Positions 44,129-57,490 are shown, counted from the first letter of the stretch. The stretch: DNA of 64,000 nt from Pseudomonas uvaldensis (GCF_021271205.1 NZ_JAIWKS010000004.1:1-64000); one strand, 5' to 3'. The notes: generated by a model from the sequence alone, not told the origin. Translations and numbers: made by a program.

Positions 44129-45187
44129 ATGAGCAAGCAACCCTCCCTGAGCTACAAGGACGCCGGTGTAGACATCGACGCCGGTGAAGCATTGGTCGAA
44201 CGCATCAAGAGCGTCGCCAAGCGCACTGCGCGCCCTGAAGTCATGGGCGGCCTGGGCGGTTTCGGCGCCCTCTGCGAGATCCCGGCCGGCTACAAACAAC
44301 CCGTGCTGGTCTCGGGCACCGACGGCGTGGGCACCAAGCTGCGCCTGGCCCTGAACCTGAACAAGCACGACAGCATCGGTATCGACCTGGTGGCCATGTG
44401 CGTGAACGACCTGGTCGTCTGCGGCGCCGAGCCACTGTTCTTCCTCGATTACTACGCCACCGGCAAACTGAACGTCGACACTGCCGCCCAGGTCGTGACC
44501 GGCATCGGCGCCGGCTGCGAGCTGTCCGGCTGCTCCCTGGTCGGTGGTGAAACCGCCGAGATGCCAGGCATGTACGAAGGCGAAGACTACGACCTGGCCG
44601 GTTTCTGTGTCGGCGTCGTGGAAAAAGCCGAGATCATCGACGGTTCGAAAGTCGCCACTGGCGATGCCCTGCTGGCACTGCCCTCCTCCGGTCCTCACTC
44701 CAACGGCTACTCGCTGATCCGCAAGATCATCGAAGTGTCCGGCGCCGACATCGAAAACACCCAGCTCGACGGCAAGCCGTTGACCGACCTGCTGATGGCC
44801 CCGACCCGCATCTACGTCAAGCCGCTGCTCAAGCTGATCAAGGAAACGGGCGCCGTCAAGGCCATGGCTCACATCACCGGCGGCGGCCTGCTGGACAACA
44901 TTCCACGCGTGCTGCCAAAAGGCGCCCAGGCGGTAGTCGACGTGGCGAGCTGGACCCGTCCGGCGGTATTCGACTGGCTGCAGGAGAAGGGCAACGTCAA
45001 TGAAACCGAAATGCACCGCGTACTGAACTGCGGCGTGGGCATGGTCATCTGCGTGGCCCAGGAGCACGTCGAGACCGCCTTGAACGTGTTGCGTGAAGCC
45101 GGCGAACAACCTTGGGTCATCGGCCAGATCGCTGCTGCGGCCGAAGGCGCTGCCCAGGTCGAGCTGAAAAACCTTAAGGCTCACTGA
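44129..45187 (+). CDS. purM: phosphoribosylformylglycinamidine cyclo-ligase
   Basis: A 352-residue AIR synthetase, fifth step of purine synthesis. Blocks are [76 protein letters not shown] and [18 protein letters not shown]. Its stop codon overlaps the start of purN, a typical purMN pair. Confidence 0.98.
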   Translation: MSKQPSLSYKDAGVDIDAGEALVERIKSVAKRTARPEVMGGLGGFGALCEIPAGYKQPVLVSGTDGVGTKLRLALNLNKHDSIGIDLVAMCVNDLVVCGAEPLFFLDYYATGKLNVDTAAQVVTGIGAGCELSGCSLVGGETAEMPGMYEGEDYDLAGFCVGVVEKAEIIDGSKVATGDALLALPSSGPHSNGYSLIRKIIEVSGADIENTQLDGKPLTDLLMAPTRIYVKPLLKLIKETGAVKAMAHITGGGLLDNIPRVLPKGAQAVVDVASWTRPAVFDWLQEKGNVNETEMHRVLNCGVGMVICVAQEHVETALNVLREAGEQPWVIGQIAAAAEGAAQVELKNLKAH

Positions 45188-45849
45188 TGCAAGAACGGAT
45201 GTCTGCAACCTGTGACGTCGTGGTGCTGTTGTCCGGCACCGGCAGTAACTTGCAGGCCCTGATCGACAGCACGCGGACCGGAGACAGCCCGGTCCGTATC
45301 CGCGCGGTGATCTCCAACCGCGCCGATGCCTACGGCCTGCAACGTGCCAGGGATGCGGGTATCGACACCCGCGTTCTGGATCACAAGGCATACGAGGGGC
45401 GCGAAGCCTTCGACGCCGCGCTGATCGAACAGATCGACGCCTTCAGCCCCCACCTGGTAGTCCTTGCCGGCTTCATGCGCATCCTCAGTGCCGGCTTCGT
45501 GCGTCACTACCAGGGGCGCCTGTTCAATATCCACCCTTCGCTGCTGCCCAAATACAAAGGGTTACACACTCACCAGCGCGTACTGGAGGCCGGAGACACG
45601 GAGCATGGCTGCTCGGTGCACTTCGTCACCGAGGAACTCGATGGCGGACCACTGGTCGTACAGGCAGTAATACCGGTAGAGTTGCACGACACGCCGCAAA
45701 GCCTGGCACAACGGGTCCACGCCCGGGAACACCAGATCTACCCGATGGCCGTGCGTTGGTTTGCCGAAGGAAGGCTGACCCTCGACGATCGTGGTGCCTC
45801 GCTGGACGGCCAGTTACTCGCCGCCAGCGGCCATTTGATTCGATACTAG
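45187..45849 (+). CDS. purN: phosphoribosylglycinamide formyltransferase
   Basis: A 220-residue GAR transformylase using 10-formyltetrahydrofolate. VVVLLSGTGSNLQALIDST, LAGFMRILSAGFVRHYQGRL with FNIHPSLLPKYKGLHTHQ (catalytic N and H), and GCSVHFVTEELDGGPLVVQA are diagnostic. ATG 45187 overlaps the purM stop and has AAGG seven bases ahead; ATG 45199 would give the more usual length. Followed by the DUF3108 gene after nine bases. Confidence 0.97.
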   Translation: MQERMSATCDVVVLLSGTGSNLQALIDSTRTGDSPVRIRAVISNRADAYGLQRARDAGIDTRVLDHKAYEGREAFDAALIEQIDAFSPHLVVLAGFMRILSAGFVRHYQGRLFNIHPSLLPKYKGLHTHQRVLEAGDTEHGCSVHFVTEELDGGPLVVQAVIPVELHDTPQSLAQRVHAREHQIYPMAVRWFAEGRLTLDDRGASLDGQLLAASGHLIRY

Positions 45850-45857
45850 GAGATTTT

Positions 45858-46571
45858 ATGCGTCGCGCCCTGCTCTTCGCCTGCGCCCTGCTTGCCCTGC
45901 CTCTGGCACAGGCTGCGGAGCTTCAACCCTTCTCCGCCAGCTACACCGCCGACTGGAAGCAGTTGCCCATGAGCGGCACCGCCGAACGAAGCCTGACCAA
46001 GGAGGCCAACGGCACCTGGAAGCTGAGCTTCAAGGCATCGATGATGATTGCCGGCCTGACGGAAGAAAGCACCTTGACCCTGGACAAGGACACCCTGCTG
46101 CCACAGTCCTACCACTTCGAGCGCAGCGGCCTGGGCAAGGCCAAGAAGGCCGACCTGGACTTCGACTGGAGCACGAAGATGGTCACCGGCACCGATCGCG
46201 GCGACGCGGTGAAGCTGCCGCTGAACCGTGGCATGGTGGATAAATCCACTTACCAGTTGGCCCTCCAGCACGATGTGGCCGCTGGCAAGAAGAGCATGAG
46301 TTACCAGGTGGTCGATGATGGCGAAGTCGACACCTACGATTTCCGTGTATTGGGCGCCGAGAAGGTCGAAACCAAGGCAGGCCAGATCGACGCGATCAAA
46401 GTCGAGCGTGTACGCGATCCGACCCAAAGCAAACGCATCACCGTGCTCTGGTTCGCCAAGGATTGGGACTACCTGCTGGTACGCCTGCAGCAGGTCGAAA
46501 CCGACGGCAAGGAGTACAACATCATGCTCCAGGACGGTACGGTCAACGGCAAGACCGTGAAAGGCAGCTGA
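45858..46571 (+). CDS. DUF3108 exported protein
   Basis: A 237-residue protein with a signal peptide (MRRALLFACALLALPLAQA-AE). The body is beta-rich: PFSASYTADWKQLPMSGTAE, SFKASMMIAGLTEESTLTLD, KSTYQLALQHDVAAGKKSMS and RITVLWFAKDWDYLLVRLQQ. DUF3108 proteins are periplasmic or lipid-fold-like with unknown role. The ATG at 45858 has AGGAGA. It is the third gene of the purMN unit and ends at a strong terminator. Confidence 0.88.
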   Translation: MRRALLFACALLALPLAQAAELQPFSASYTADWKQLPMSGTAERSLTKEANGTWKLSFKASMMIAGLTEESTLTLDKDTLLPQSYHFERSGLGKAKKADLDFDWSTKMVTGTDRGDAVKLPLNRGMVDKSTYQLALQHDVAAGKKSMSYQVVDDGEVDTYDFRVLGAEKVETKAGQIDAIKVERVRDPTQSKRITVLWFAKDWDYLLVRLQQVETDGKEYNIMLQDGTVNGKTVKGS

Positions 46572-46588
46572 TCAACACGTAACACCAG

Positions 46589-46617
46589 GAAGCCCCGCCA
46601 ATGCGGGGCTTCTTTTT
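46589..46617 (+). terminator. intrinsic terminator after DUF3108
   Basis: GAAGCCCCGC (46589-46598) pairs with GCGGGGCTTC (46603-46612), loop CAAT, followed by TTTTT. Confidence 0.9.
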
Positions 46618-46647
46618 GCCCGTCATTTCATGCACAACACCTGCCCC

Positions 46648-46736
46648 TGTGGGAGCGGGCTTGCTCGCGAAGGCGGTGTGTCAATCACTACCTGACTGCC
46701 TGACGCACCGCATTCGCGAGCAAGCCCGCTCCCACA
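46648..46736. repeat. REP pair (inverted)
   Basis: TGTGGGAGCGGGCTTGCTCG and its inverted copy, with inner palindrome around GGCGGTGTGTCA. Same class as the pair at 9429-9517. Confidence 0.9.
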
Positions 46737-46953
46737 AGAGGTCTGCGTGTTTTAAGGAATACCGTGCAACATGAAACCTTTTTCATGAGCCATTCCTGCG
46801 ACCGAATGCCGCGCACCGTCGGGCCTGTAGCACCGCTGCGCTTTCCATGAAAACTTCTTAACCGACCGAAGCATTTACTTAGCAGGCTACGCAAACCTAT
46901 AACAAAGCCCTGCACACGCCTTGCTGCAGATGACAAAGATTGGAGTTTGCAAG

Positions 46954-47148
46954 ATGACTGTGAAAGTAAATGAACGCGACGATGCCCACATGTCCCACGA
47001 AGCCATTGCCGCCGGGATCCGGATCTGGGATGTGATTCAGCAGGACCTGTTGGTGGGTATGTTCCATTCCGAGACGGATGCGAACCGCTATAAGGCCGAG
47101 CTGGAGAGGCAGGAAAGACAGCGCTCGGGTGAAGCGGCAGAATCCTGA
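46954..47148 (+). CDS. small conserved protein, 64 residues
   Basis: MTVKVNERDDAHMSHEAIAA then GIRIWDVIQQDLLVGMFHSE and a charged helical tail. It is soluble, with no known domain. GGAG lies 9 bases ahead of the ATG, and the following base composition is coding-like. It is flanked by two REP pairs. Function unknown. Confidence 0.7.
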   Translation: MTVKVNERDDAHMSHEAIAAGIRIWDVIQQDLLVGMFHSETDANRYKAELERQERQRSGEAAES

Positions 47149-47161
47149 AGATGGAAACACT

Positions 47162-47250
47162 TGTGGGAGCGGGCTTGCTCGCGAAGGCGGATGACCAGCC
47201 AACATTCAGTCGACTGACACACCGTCTTCGCGAGCAAGCCCGCTCCCACA
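47162..47250. repeat. REP pair (inverted)
   Basis: TGTGGGAGCGGGCTTGCTCG and its inverted copy enclose a ~40-base centre with GACTGACACACCGTC-type inner sequence. It lies between the 64-residue gene and the convergent DUF2058 gene. Confidence 0.9.
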
Positions 47251-47277
47251 GGTTTCGCGTTTACCTTACCGTCCTGT

Positions 47278-47817
47278 TTACCACATCAGATCATCAGGAA
47301 TCTGATACGCCGCATACGGATCGTCGGCATCCACTTCTTCGGTCTGGGTGTTGAGCTGGACGATGCGCTTGGGATCGCGCTCCTGGATCTTCAGCGCGGC
47401 CTCGCGCGGGATCACTTCGTAACCACCGGCATGGTGGACAATCGCCAGCGAACCGCTGCTCAGCTTGTTGCGCATCAGGGTATTGACCGAAATGCGCTTG
47501 ACCTTCTTGTCATCGACGAAGTTGTAGTAATCGTCGGTGGTCAGTTTCGGCAGGCGCGAAACCTCGATCAGCTGCTTGATCTGGGCTGCACGCGCCTTCT
47601 GCTCGGCCTTTTCCTGCTGCTGGCGGTTGAGCTCCTGGTCGCGCTTGAGCTTCTCGGCCATGGCTTCCTGGGCGGCGCGTTGCTGGGAGTCGTCCAGTTC
47701 GATCTGGCCTTTATGGGCCAGACGCTGTTGTTTCTGCTTCTCTTTGCCGACCTGCTTGACCTGCTTTTGGTTGACCAGCCCTGCTTTGAGCAACTGGTCG
47801 CGAAGGGAAAGGCTCAT
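47278..47817 (-). CDS. DUF2058 (YaiL-like) protein
   Basis: A 179-residue charged protein. MSLSLRDQLLKAGLVNQKQV and KEKQKQQRLAHKGQIELDD give the DUF2058 start. A long lysine/glutamine coiled coil is followed by LTTDDYYNFVDDKKVKRISV and LAIVHHAGGYEVIPREAALK. Proteins of this family bind nucleic acids or ribosomal material, but the role is unclear. Confidence 0.88.
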   Translation of the reverse strand: MSLSLRDQLLKAGLVNQKQVKQVGKEKQKQQRLAHKGQIELDDSQQRAAQEAMAEKLKRDQELNRQQQEKAEQKARAAQIKQLIEVSRLPKLTTDDYYNFVDDKKVKRISVNTLMRNKLSSGSLAIVHHAGGYEVIPREAALKIQERDPKRIVQLNTQTEEVDADDPYAAYQIPDDLMW

Positions 47818-47843
47818 GATGCTTACTCACTTAGGCAACGGCC

Positions 47844-48676
47844 TCAGCCGCAGCTGGGCAAATTCTTTTCCTGACGTTTGGCTTCGCCCCACAAGGCGTC
47901 CAACTCTTCGAGGGTGCAATCTTCCATGGGACGGTGGGTGTCGCGCAATGCCTGTTCGATAAATCGGAAGCGTCGCTCGAACTTCCCATTGGCGCCGCGC
48001 AGGGCGGTTTCCGGGTCGACCTTGAGGTGCCGGGCCAGATTGACGACCGAAAACAGCAGATCACCGATTTCCCCGGCCACCGCAGCCTGATCGTTTTCCG
48101 ACATGGCTTCGAGCACTTCGTCCAGCTCCTCACGAACCTTATCGAAGACCGGCAACGGACCCGCCAGTCAAAACCGACCTGGCCCGCACGCTTTTGCAAT
48201 TTCGCCGAACGGGACAGCGCCGGCAGGGCCGCTGGCACATCATCGAGCAATGACAACTGCTCGGGGGCCGAAGCCTTCTCGGCCCGTTCCTCGGCCTTGA
48301 TTTCTTCCCAGCGATGCTTGACCTGTTCTTCGCTCAGGCGCGGCATGTCCAGGGGAGCGTAAAGGTCCCCGGTGGGAAACACATGGGGATGACGACGGAT
48401 AAGCTTGCGGGTGATGCTGTCGACTACACCGGCGAATTCGAAGCGGTTTTCCTCCCGGGCCAGTTGGCTGTAATACACCACCTGGAACAACAAATCGCCC
48501 AACTCACCCTGCAAGTGATCGAAGTCGCCGCGCTCGATGGCATCGGCTACTTCATAGGCTTCTTCCAGGGTATGGGGGACGATGGTTGCGTAGGTTTGCT
48601 TGATGTCCCACGGGCAGCCGTAATGCGGATCGCGCAGGCGGCTCATCAGGTGGAGCAGGTCTTGGAGGCTGTACAT
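47844..48676 (-). pseudogene. mazG: mazG, nucleoside triphosphate pyrophosphohydrolase, frameshifted
   Basis: The N-terminal ~170 residues are intact MazG: LMSRLRDPHYGCPWDIKQTY, GELGDLLFQVVYYSQLAREE and KLIRRHPHVF. After [14 protein letters not shown] the frame breaks near 48152-48165, and the rest continues in another frame as [40 protein letters not shown] and [20 protein letters not shown]. Adding one C (GACTGG-CCGGGT-CCG for GACTGG-CGGGT-CCG) restores [13 protein letters not shown] and a normal ~277-residue MazG. The second domain is therefore lost to a one-base deletion or a sequencing error. It lies downstream of relA, as in other Pseudomonas. Confidence 0.85.
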
Positions 48677-48700
48677 AAATCATCCCATCACACAAAAACC

Positions 48701-48727
48701 TTGTGGGAGCAAGCTTTGCTCCCACAA
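48701..48727. repeat. single REP palindrome
   Basis: The perfect palindrome TTGTGGGAGCAA-GCT-TTGCTCCCACAA lies in the relA-mazG gap. Confidence 0.8.
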
Positions 48728-48754
48728 GCTCACTCCCACATTTTCGGACTGCGC

Positions 48755-51001
48755 TTACCCCGGCGTCCGGTTACGCCGGGTCTCGATGATGTTGGGCAAC
48801 TGGGAAATCCGTCCCAGCAACCGCCCCAACGCATCCAACCCCGGAATCTCGATGGTCAAGGACATCAACGCAGTGTTGTCTTCCTTGTTCGAGCGGGTAT
48901 TGACCGCCAGCACGTTGATTCGCTCGTTGAGCAGCACCTGGGACACGTCACGCAGCAATCCGGAGCGGTCATAGGCACGGATGATAATGTCCACCGGATA
49001 GGTGAGCACCGGCACCGGCCCCCAACTGACCTGGATGATCCGTTCCGGCTCACGACCGGCCAGTTGCAGCACCGAGGCACAGTCCTGACGGTGAATGCTC
49101 ACGCCACGGCCCTGGGTGATGTAACCGACGATGGCATCCCCCGGCAATGGCTGGCAGCAACCGGCCATCTGGGTCATGAGGTTGCCGACACCCTGGATCT
49201 GGATATCGCCGCGTTTGCCCGGCTTGTAGCCGGCGGCCTTGCGCGGAATCAGCTCCAGTTGCTCGTTGCCGCGCTCCGGCTCCACCAGTTGCTGGGCCAG
49301 GTTGACCAGTTGCGCCAGACGCAGATCGCCAGCACCGAGGGCGGCGAACATGTCTTCGGCGGTTTTCATGTTGGCCTTTTCGGCCAACTTGTCGAAATCC
49401 ACCTGCGGCAGGCCCAGACGACTCAGCTCGCGCTCCAGCAGGGTCTTGCCGGCGGCGACGTTCTGGTCACGCGCCTGCAGCTTGAACCAATGGACAATTT
49501 TCGCCCGCGCCCGTGACGTGGTGATATAGCCCAGGTTCGGGTTCAGCCAGTCGCGGCTCGGCGTGCCGTGCTTGCTGGTGATGATCTCGACCTGTTCACC
49601 GGTCTGCAAGCTGTAGTTGAGCGGCACGATCCGCCCGTTGATCTTGGCGCCACGGCAGTTATGGCCGATCTCGGTATGGACCCGATAGGCGAAGTCCAGC
49701 GGTGTCGCGCCCTTGGGCAAGTCGATGGCATGCCCGTCGGGGGTGAAGATATAGACCCGGTCCGGCTCGATATCCACCCGCAGCTGTTCCGCCAGGCCGC
49801 CGATATCACCCAGTTCCTCATGCCATTCGAGGACCTGGCGCAGCCAGGAGATTTTTTCTTCGTAGTGGTTGGAGCCGGACTTGACGTCGGTGCCTTTGTA
49901 TTTCCAGTGCGCGCAGACACCCAGCTCGGCTTCCTCATGCATGGCGTGGGTGCGGATCTGCACTTCCAACACCTTGCCCTCGGGGCCGATCACCGCAGTG
50001 TGCAGCGAGCGGTAGCCGTTTTCCTTGGGGTTGGCGATGTAATCGTCGAACTCCTTGGGAATGTGTCGCCACAGGGTATGGACGATCCCCAGGGCGGTAT
50101 AGCAGTCGCGCATTTCCGGGACCAGTACGCGAACGGCCCGCACGTCGTAGATCTGGCTGAACTCCAGGCCCTTGCGCTGCATTTTGCGCCAGATCGAATA
50201 GATGTGCTTGGCCCGGCCGCTGATATCGGCTTCCACGCCGGTGGCCTGCAATTCTTCACGCAACTGGGTCATCACGTCGGTGATGAAACGCTCACGATCC
50301 AGGCGTCGCTCATGCAACAGCTTGGCGATCTGCTTGTACTGGTCGGGTTCCAGGTAACGGAAGGACAAGTCCTCCAGCTCCCACTTGATGTGACCGATAC
50401 CGAGACGGTGGGCCAGGGGCGCATAGATGTCGAATACCTCCCGGGCGACGCGATTGCGTTTTTCGTCATCAGCGGACTTCACCGCACGGATCGCACAGGT
50501 CCGCTCGGCCAGCTTGATCAACGCGACGCGCACGTCGTCGACCATGGCCACGAGCATCTTGCGCAGGTTTTCCACCTGGCCCTGAGTGCCCAGGACCATG
50601 GAGTGGCGCGGGCTCAGACTGGCGCTGATGGCGGCCATGCGCAGCACGCCGTCGATCAGTTTGGCGACGACGGCACCGAAGCGCTGACTGACCACCGGGA
50701 GCGGGATCTGCCCCTCACGCACACCGCGGTAGAGCACCGCGGCCACGAGGGAATCCTGGTCGAGCTTGAGGTCGGCGAGGATCTCGGCAATCTCCAGGCC
50801 CGTATGAAAACTCGAGGTGCCTTCGGACCAGAGGTTCTTCGCCGCATTGTGTTGCTGTTCCGCCTCGCGAGCGAACTCGCAAGCTTCCTTCAAGGCTTCG
50901 CGATCCAACGCCATGTCGATGCTGACCGCGTGATCGAGCCAAGCCTCGAGATTGATACTGCCGTCAGTGTTGATCGGCTGGTGTGCTCTCACCTGTACCA
51001 T
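48755..51001 (-). CDS. relA: (p)ppGpp synthetase RelA
   Basis: A 748-residue long RelA. The N-terminal hydrolase-like domain lacks the HD metal motif (AAVLYRGVREGQIPLPV in its place), as expected of a synthetase-only RelA. The synthetase domain has RVLVPEMRDCYTALGIVHTL and KEFDDYIANPKENGYRSLHT. TGS (VYIFTPDGHAIDLPKGATPL), zinc-finger (VGNLMTQMAGCCQPLPGDAI) and ACT (ERINVLAVNTRSNKEDNTAL) domains follow. It senses uncharged tRNA on the ribosome. Upstream gene rlmD is on the same strand. Confidence 0.97.
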   Translation of the reverse strand: MVQVRAHQPINTDGSINLEAWLDHAVSIDMALDREALKEACEFAREAEQQHNAAKNLWSEGTSSFHTGLEIAEILADLKLDQDSLVAAVLYRGVREGQIPLPVVSQRFGAVVAKLIDGVLRMAAISASLSPRHSMVLGTQGQVENLRKMLVAMVDDVRVALIKLAERTCAIRAVKSADDEKRNRVAREVFDIYAPLAHRLGIGHIKWELEDLSFRYLEPDQYKQIAKLLHERRLDRERFITDVMTQLREELQATGVEADISGRAKHIYSIWRKMQRKGLEFSQIYDVRAVRVLVPEMRDCYTALGIVHTLWRHIPKEFDDYIANPKENGYRSLHTAVIGPEGKVLEVQIRTHAMHEEAELGVCAHWKYKGTDVKSGSNHYEEKISWLRQVLEWHEELGDIGGLAEQLRVDIEPDRVYIFTPDGHAIDLPKGATPLDFAYRVHTEIGHNCRGAKINGRIVPLNYSLQTGEQVEIITSKHGTPSRDWLNPNLGYITTSRARAKIVHWFKLQARDQNVAAGKTLLERELSRLGLPQVDFDKLAEKANMKTAEDMFAALGAGDLRLAQLVNLAQQLVEPERGNEQLELIPRKAAGYKPGKRGDIQIQGVGNLMTQMAGCCQPLPGDAIVGYITQGRGVSIHRQDCASVLQLAGREPERIIQVSWGPVPVLTYPVDIIIRAYDRSGLLRDVSQVLLNERINVLAVNTRSNKEDNTALMSLTIEIPGLDALGRLLGRISQLPNIIETRRNRTPG

Positions 51002-51102
51002 CTTTACTTACCTTCCCTATGACGCAGATTCAATGCGTCAACATCGCTGACCTTCGTTGTCCGTGCTTCCGCCCAGGACTGTAGCGGGTTGGCACGAACG
51101 GG

Positions 51103-52473
51103 TCAGTCGGACAAGCCATCCTGGCTCGCTTCAAATAACGCCATGGCCTCGACATGCGCCGTCTGAGGAAACATATCGAGAATCCCGGCACGTTTTAACC
51201 GGTAGCCCTGCTTGATCAATTCGACCGTGTCCCGGGCCAAAGTTGCCGGGTTGCACGATACATATACCAACCGCCCGGCACCCAGGGATGCCAGTTTGCG
51301 CACCACCTCGAAAGCACCGTCACGGGGTGGGTCCAAGAGTACCGCAGAAAAGCCCTCGCCGATCCATTCGGCCCCCGCCAGGGGCTGGGATAAATCGGCC
51401 TGAAAAAAGGCAGTGTTATGCAAATTGTTGCTGAGCGCATTCGTCGCCGCCCGGTCCACCATAGTCTGCACACCTTCGACGGCGACTACTTGACGCACCT
51501 GCCTGGCGAGCGGCAGGGCGAAGTTGCCCAGGCCACAGAACAGATCCAGGACTCGCTCCTCAGGTTGAGGAGCAAGCCATTGCAGGGCCTGGGCAATCAT
51601 CGCCTCGTTGATGCCGGCGTTCACCTGGATGAAATCCCCCGGTCGATAGGCCAGCTCCAGGTCCCAGGTATCCAGGCGATAACCCAGGGTCTGGCCGGGC
51701 TCCACCGGTTGCGGCTCTCCCTCGCCATGAAGCCACAACTGGGCCTCATGGAACGCGCAGAAATCCTTGAGGATCGTCAGGTCGGCCTCCGATAGCGGTG
51801 CCATGTGCCTTAGCAACACCGCCAGGGACGAGCCGGCGAACAATTCCACATGGCCCAGCGCCTGGGGTTTGCTCAGGCGCCTGAGCATATCCGGCAGACG
51901 ACTCATGATCGGTTGCAAGGGCTGTACCAGCACGGGGCAATCGCCAATGGCGACGATGTCCTGACTGCCGGCGGCACGGAAACCCACCTCGAGCTTCTTC
52001 GCTTTCTGATCCCAGCGCACGGCCACTCGGGCGCGACGTCGATAAGCGAACTCCGGCCCGCTCAGCGGCGCGGCCCATTCCTGAGGTTCGACGCCGGCCA
52101 CCCGCGACAACTGCTCGGCGAGCATGCGCTGTTTCAGGGCGAGCTGTTCGTCGTGGGGCAAATGCTGGACGCTGCAACCACCGCATTGGCCGGCATGGGC
52201 GCAAGGTGCCGGGCGGCGCAGGTCACTGGCCTGAAATACGCGCTCGGCGCGCGCTTCGACTACTTTGCCATGGGCGCCGAGCACCCGTGCCTCGACTTCC
52301 TCGCCGGCCAAGGCGCCGATAACGAACCAGGTACGGCCATCGACAAAGCCAATGCCCCGGCCATCGTTGGCCAGACGTTCGATGCTCAAGCGCTGCTTTT
52401 TGCCAGTGGGCACCTGGGGGGCCCGGCTTCCGCCGCTGGGCTGGAAGCGCAGGCCTCTTTCATGCCTGGCCAT
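51103..52473 (-). CDS. rlmD: 23S rRNA (uracil-1939-C5)-methyltransferase
   Basis: A 456-residue RumA/RlmD enzyme. The N-terminal TRAM domain has [19 protein letters not shown]. The iron-sulfur cluster cysteines are in [20 protein letters not shown] with a later DCPVLVQP. The SAM domain is [16 protein letters not shown], and the catalytic cysteine lies in [15 protein letters not shown]. Its ATG overlaps the cysM stop by one base. Formerly rumA. Confidence 0.96.
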   Translation of the reverse strand: MARHERGLRFQPSGGSRAPQVPTGKKQRLSIERLANDGRGIGFVDGRTWFVIGALAGEEVEARVLGAHGKVVEARAERVFQASDLRRPAPCAHAGQCGGCSVQHLPHDEQLALKQRMLAEQLSRVAGVEPQEWAAPLSGPEFAYRRRARVAVRWDQKAKKLEVGFRAAGSQDIVAIGDCPVLVQPLQPIMSRLPDMLRRLSKPQALGHVELFAGSSLAVLLRHMAPLSEADLTILKDFCAFHEAQLWLHGEGEPQPVEPGQTLGYRLDTWDLELAYRPGDFIQVNAGINEAMIAQALQWLAPQPEERVLDLFCGLGNFALPLARQVRQVVAVEGVQTMVDRAATNALSNNLHNTAFFQADLSQPLAGAEWIGEGFSAVLLDPPRDGAFEVVRKLASLGAGRLVYVSCNPATLARDTVELIKQGYRLKRAGILDMFPQTAHVEAMALFEASQDGLSD

Positions 52474-53375
52474 CAGTTGGGCGCGTCGAAAATGCCGGTG
52501 GACAGGTAACGGTCACCCCGGTCGCAGATGATCGCGACGATCACCGCGTTTTCAACTTCCTTGGACAAGCGCAGCATGCCCGCCACGGCACCGCCCGAAG
52601 ACACGCCGCAGAAAATACCCTCTTCCCGGGCCAGCCGACGGGTCACGTCCTCGGCCTCACTCTGGGCCATGTCGATAATGCGGTCCACGCGCTCGGCCTG
52701 GTAGATCTTCGGCAGATATTCCTCGGGCCAGCGACGAATGCCCGGAATGGCCGAGCCCTCCATCGGCTGCAGACCGATGATCTGCACGCCCGGGTTCTGT
52801 TCCTTGAGGTAGCGCGAGGTTCCCATGATGGTACCGGTAGTGCCCATCGAACTGACGAAATGGGTAATGGTGCCGCCGGTCTGGCGCCAGATCTCGGGGC
52901 CGGTGCTGGTGTAGTGGGCCTCGGGGTTGTCGCCGTTGGCGAATTGATCCAGCACCTTGCCACGCCCTTCGGCCTGCATGCGCTCGGCCAGGTCCCGGGC
53001 GCCTTCCATGCCCTCGTCCTTGGACACCAGGATCAATTCGGCACCGTAGGCGGTCATCGCTGCCTTGCGTTCGGCGCTGGAATTGTCGGGCATGATCAGG
53101 ATCATCTTGTAGCCCTTGATGGCCGCCGCCATGGCCAAGGCGATTCCGGTGTTGCCGGACGTCGCCTCGATCAGGGTATCGCCGGGCCGGATCTGTCCAC
53201 GCAGTTCACCCCGGGTGATCATCGACAGCGCCGGCCGATCCTTGACCGAACCCGCCGGGTTGTTCCCTTCGAGCTTGAGCAAAAGCGTGTTGCTGGTGGC
53301 GCCAGGCAGGCGCTGCAAACGGACCAGCGGGGTGTTGCCGACGCAATCGGCGATGGTGGGGTACTGCAATGTCAT
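52473..53375 (-). CDS. cysM: cysteine synthase B
   Basis: A 300-residue PLP enzyme. The PLP lysine is in [16 protein letters not shown], and the substrate loop is [34 protein letters not shown] and [16 protein letters not shown] match CysM over CysK. It makes cysteine from O-acetylserine and sulfide or S-sulfocysteine from thiosulfate. The ATG at 53375 is family-typical; the ORF extends upstream with no homology. Divergent from gacS. Confidence 0.95.
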   Translation of the reverse strand: MTLQYPTIADCVGNTPLVRLQRLPGATSNTLLLKLEGNNPAGSVKDRPALSMITRGELRGQIRPGDTLIEATSGNTGIALAMAAAIKGYKMILIMPDNSSAERKAAMTAYGAELILVSKDEGMEGARDLAERMQAEGRGKVLDQFANGDNPEAHYTSTGPEIWRQTGGTITHFVSSMGTTGTIMGTSRYLKEQNPGVQIIGLQPMEGSAIPGIRRWPEEYLPKIYQAERVDRIIDMAQSEAEDVTRRLAREEGIFCGVSSGGAVAGMLRLSKEVENAVIVAIICDRGDRYLSTGIFDAPN

Positions 53376-53668
53376 GGCGTATTCGCAATCCGGGCTGCGG
53401 GGGCGCCTATCATACCGGCAAACGTTGCCAGGCCATATCACGCAAAGTGTGGTGGTTATGGCTTATGGGAATAAGCGAGCCAAGGTGGTGACGAGTGAGC
53501 TTGCTTGCGCCTGCCTGCGTAGCGGTTCCAAAGCTTGAGCAGGTAAAGGCACCGCAACCGCGACGTGAATTTTACGAAGATTGCCCATCCGCAAATCGCT
53601 ACACTGCGCAGGTATTGCATGCCGGATGCGTGCAAGTTCGATCTGACCGCTGGATGCAGGAGACAAGT

Positions 53669-56419
<2,751 letters not shown>

Positions 56420-56485
56420 CCCAGGGCAATAATCATCGGGACGATTGCGCTTAAGCTGATGCCATTCCAGCACCAGGAGGCCGCC

Positions 56486-57475
56486 ATGCGGGTGATTTTT
56501 TTCAGCAGCCAGACCTACGACCGCGTCAGCTTCACCAACGCCCCGCTACCGGCGGGCATTGAATTGCAGTTCCAGCCGGCGCGCCTGAACCTGGACACCG
56601 TGGTCCTGGCCGAACGCCATGAAGTGGTGTGTGCGTTCATCAACGATGACCTCAGCGCCCCGGTACTGGAACGGCTGGCAGACGGCGGCACCCGGCTGAT
56701 CGCTCTGCGCTCGGCCGGTTATAACCATGTCGACCTGCTTGCCGCCAAACGTCTGGGGTTGAGCGTCGTCCGGGTGCCCGCCTACTCGCCCCATGCCGTG
56801 GCCGAACATGCGGTGGCCTTGATCCTGACGCTCAATCGCTGCCTGCACCGCGCCTACAACCGCACCCGAGACGGCAACTTCAGCCTTCATGGCCTGACCG
56901 GATTCGATCTGGTGGGCAAGACAGTCGGCGTCGTCGGCACCGGACAGATCGGCGCGACCTTCGCACGGATCATGACCGGGTTCGGCTGTCAGTTGCTGGC
57001 TTACGATCCTTATCCCAACCCTGAGGTGGAAGCCTTGGGCGCACGCTACCTGCCCCTGGCCGACCTGGTGGCGCGAGCGCAGATCATCAGCCTGCACTGT
57101 CCCCTGAACGAGCAGAGCCGACATCTGATAAACGCCCGGTCGCTGGCAGCCATGCAGCGCGGTGCCATGCTGATCAATACGGGGCGCGGCGGTCTGGTGG
57201 ACACTCCGGCCTTGATCGACGCCCTGAAAAGCGGTCAGTTGGGCTACCTGGGGCTGGACGTCTACGAGGAAGAAGCCCAGCTGTTTTTCGAGGATCGCTC
57301 CGACCTGCCCCTGCAGGACGACGTACTGGCACGGCTACTGACCTTCCCTAATGTGGTCATCACCGCCCACCAGGCGTTTCTGACCCGCGAAGCCCTGGCT
57401 GCCATCGCCACGACCACCCTGGACAATATCGCTGCCTGGGCGGCCGGCACGCCGCGGAACCTGGTAGACAGCTGA
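56486..57475 (+). CDS. ldhA: D-lactate dehydrogenase (fermentative)
   Basis: A 329-residue NAD-dependent D-2-hydroxyacid dehydrogenase. The Rossmann motif is VGVVGTGQIGATFARIM. Active-site blocks are LRSAGYNHVDLLAAKRLGL, INTGRGGLVDTPALIDALKS (Arg) and NVVITAHQAFLTREALAAIA (His). YDPYPNPEVEALGARYLPL is LdhA-like. The ATG at 56486 follows AGGAGG. It lies immediately after gacS, as in other Pseudomonas. Reduces pyruvate to D-lactate. Confidence 0.93.
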   Translation: MRVIFFSSQTYDRVSFTNAPLPAGIELQFQPARLNLDTVVLAERHEVVCAFINDDLSAPVLERLADGGTRLIALRSAGYNHVDLLAAKRLGLSVVRVPAYSPHAVAEHAVALILTLNRCLHRAYNRTRDGNFSLHGLTGFDLVGKTVGVVGTGQIGATFARIMTGFGCQLLAYDPYPNPEVEALGARYLPLADLVARAQIISLHCPLNEQSRHLINARSLAAMQRGAMLINTGRGGLVDTPALIDALKSGQLGYLGLDVYEEEAQLFFEDRSDLPLQDDVLARLLTFPNVVITAHQAFLTREALAAIATTTLDNIAAWAAGTPRNLVDS

Positions 57476-57490
57476 CTTGCTATCCAGCCC

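Noticed and set aside
48314..49516. Plus-strand frame over mazG and relA
   Set aside because: Antisense to the MazG N-terminus and RelA C-terminal domains and spans a REP palindrome.
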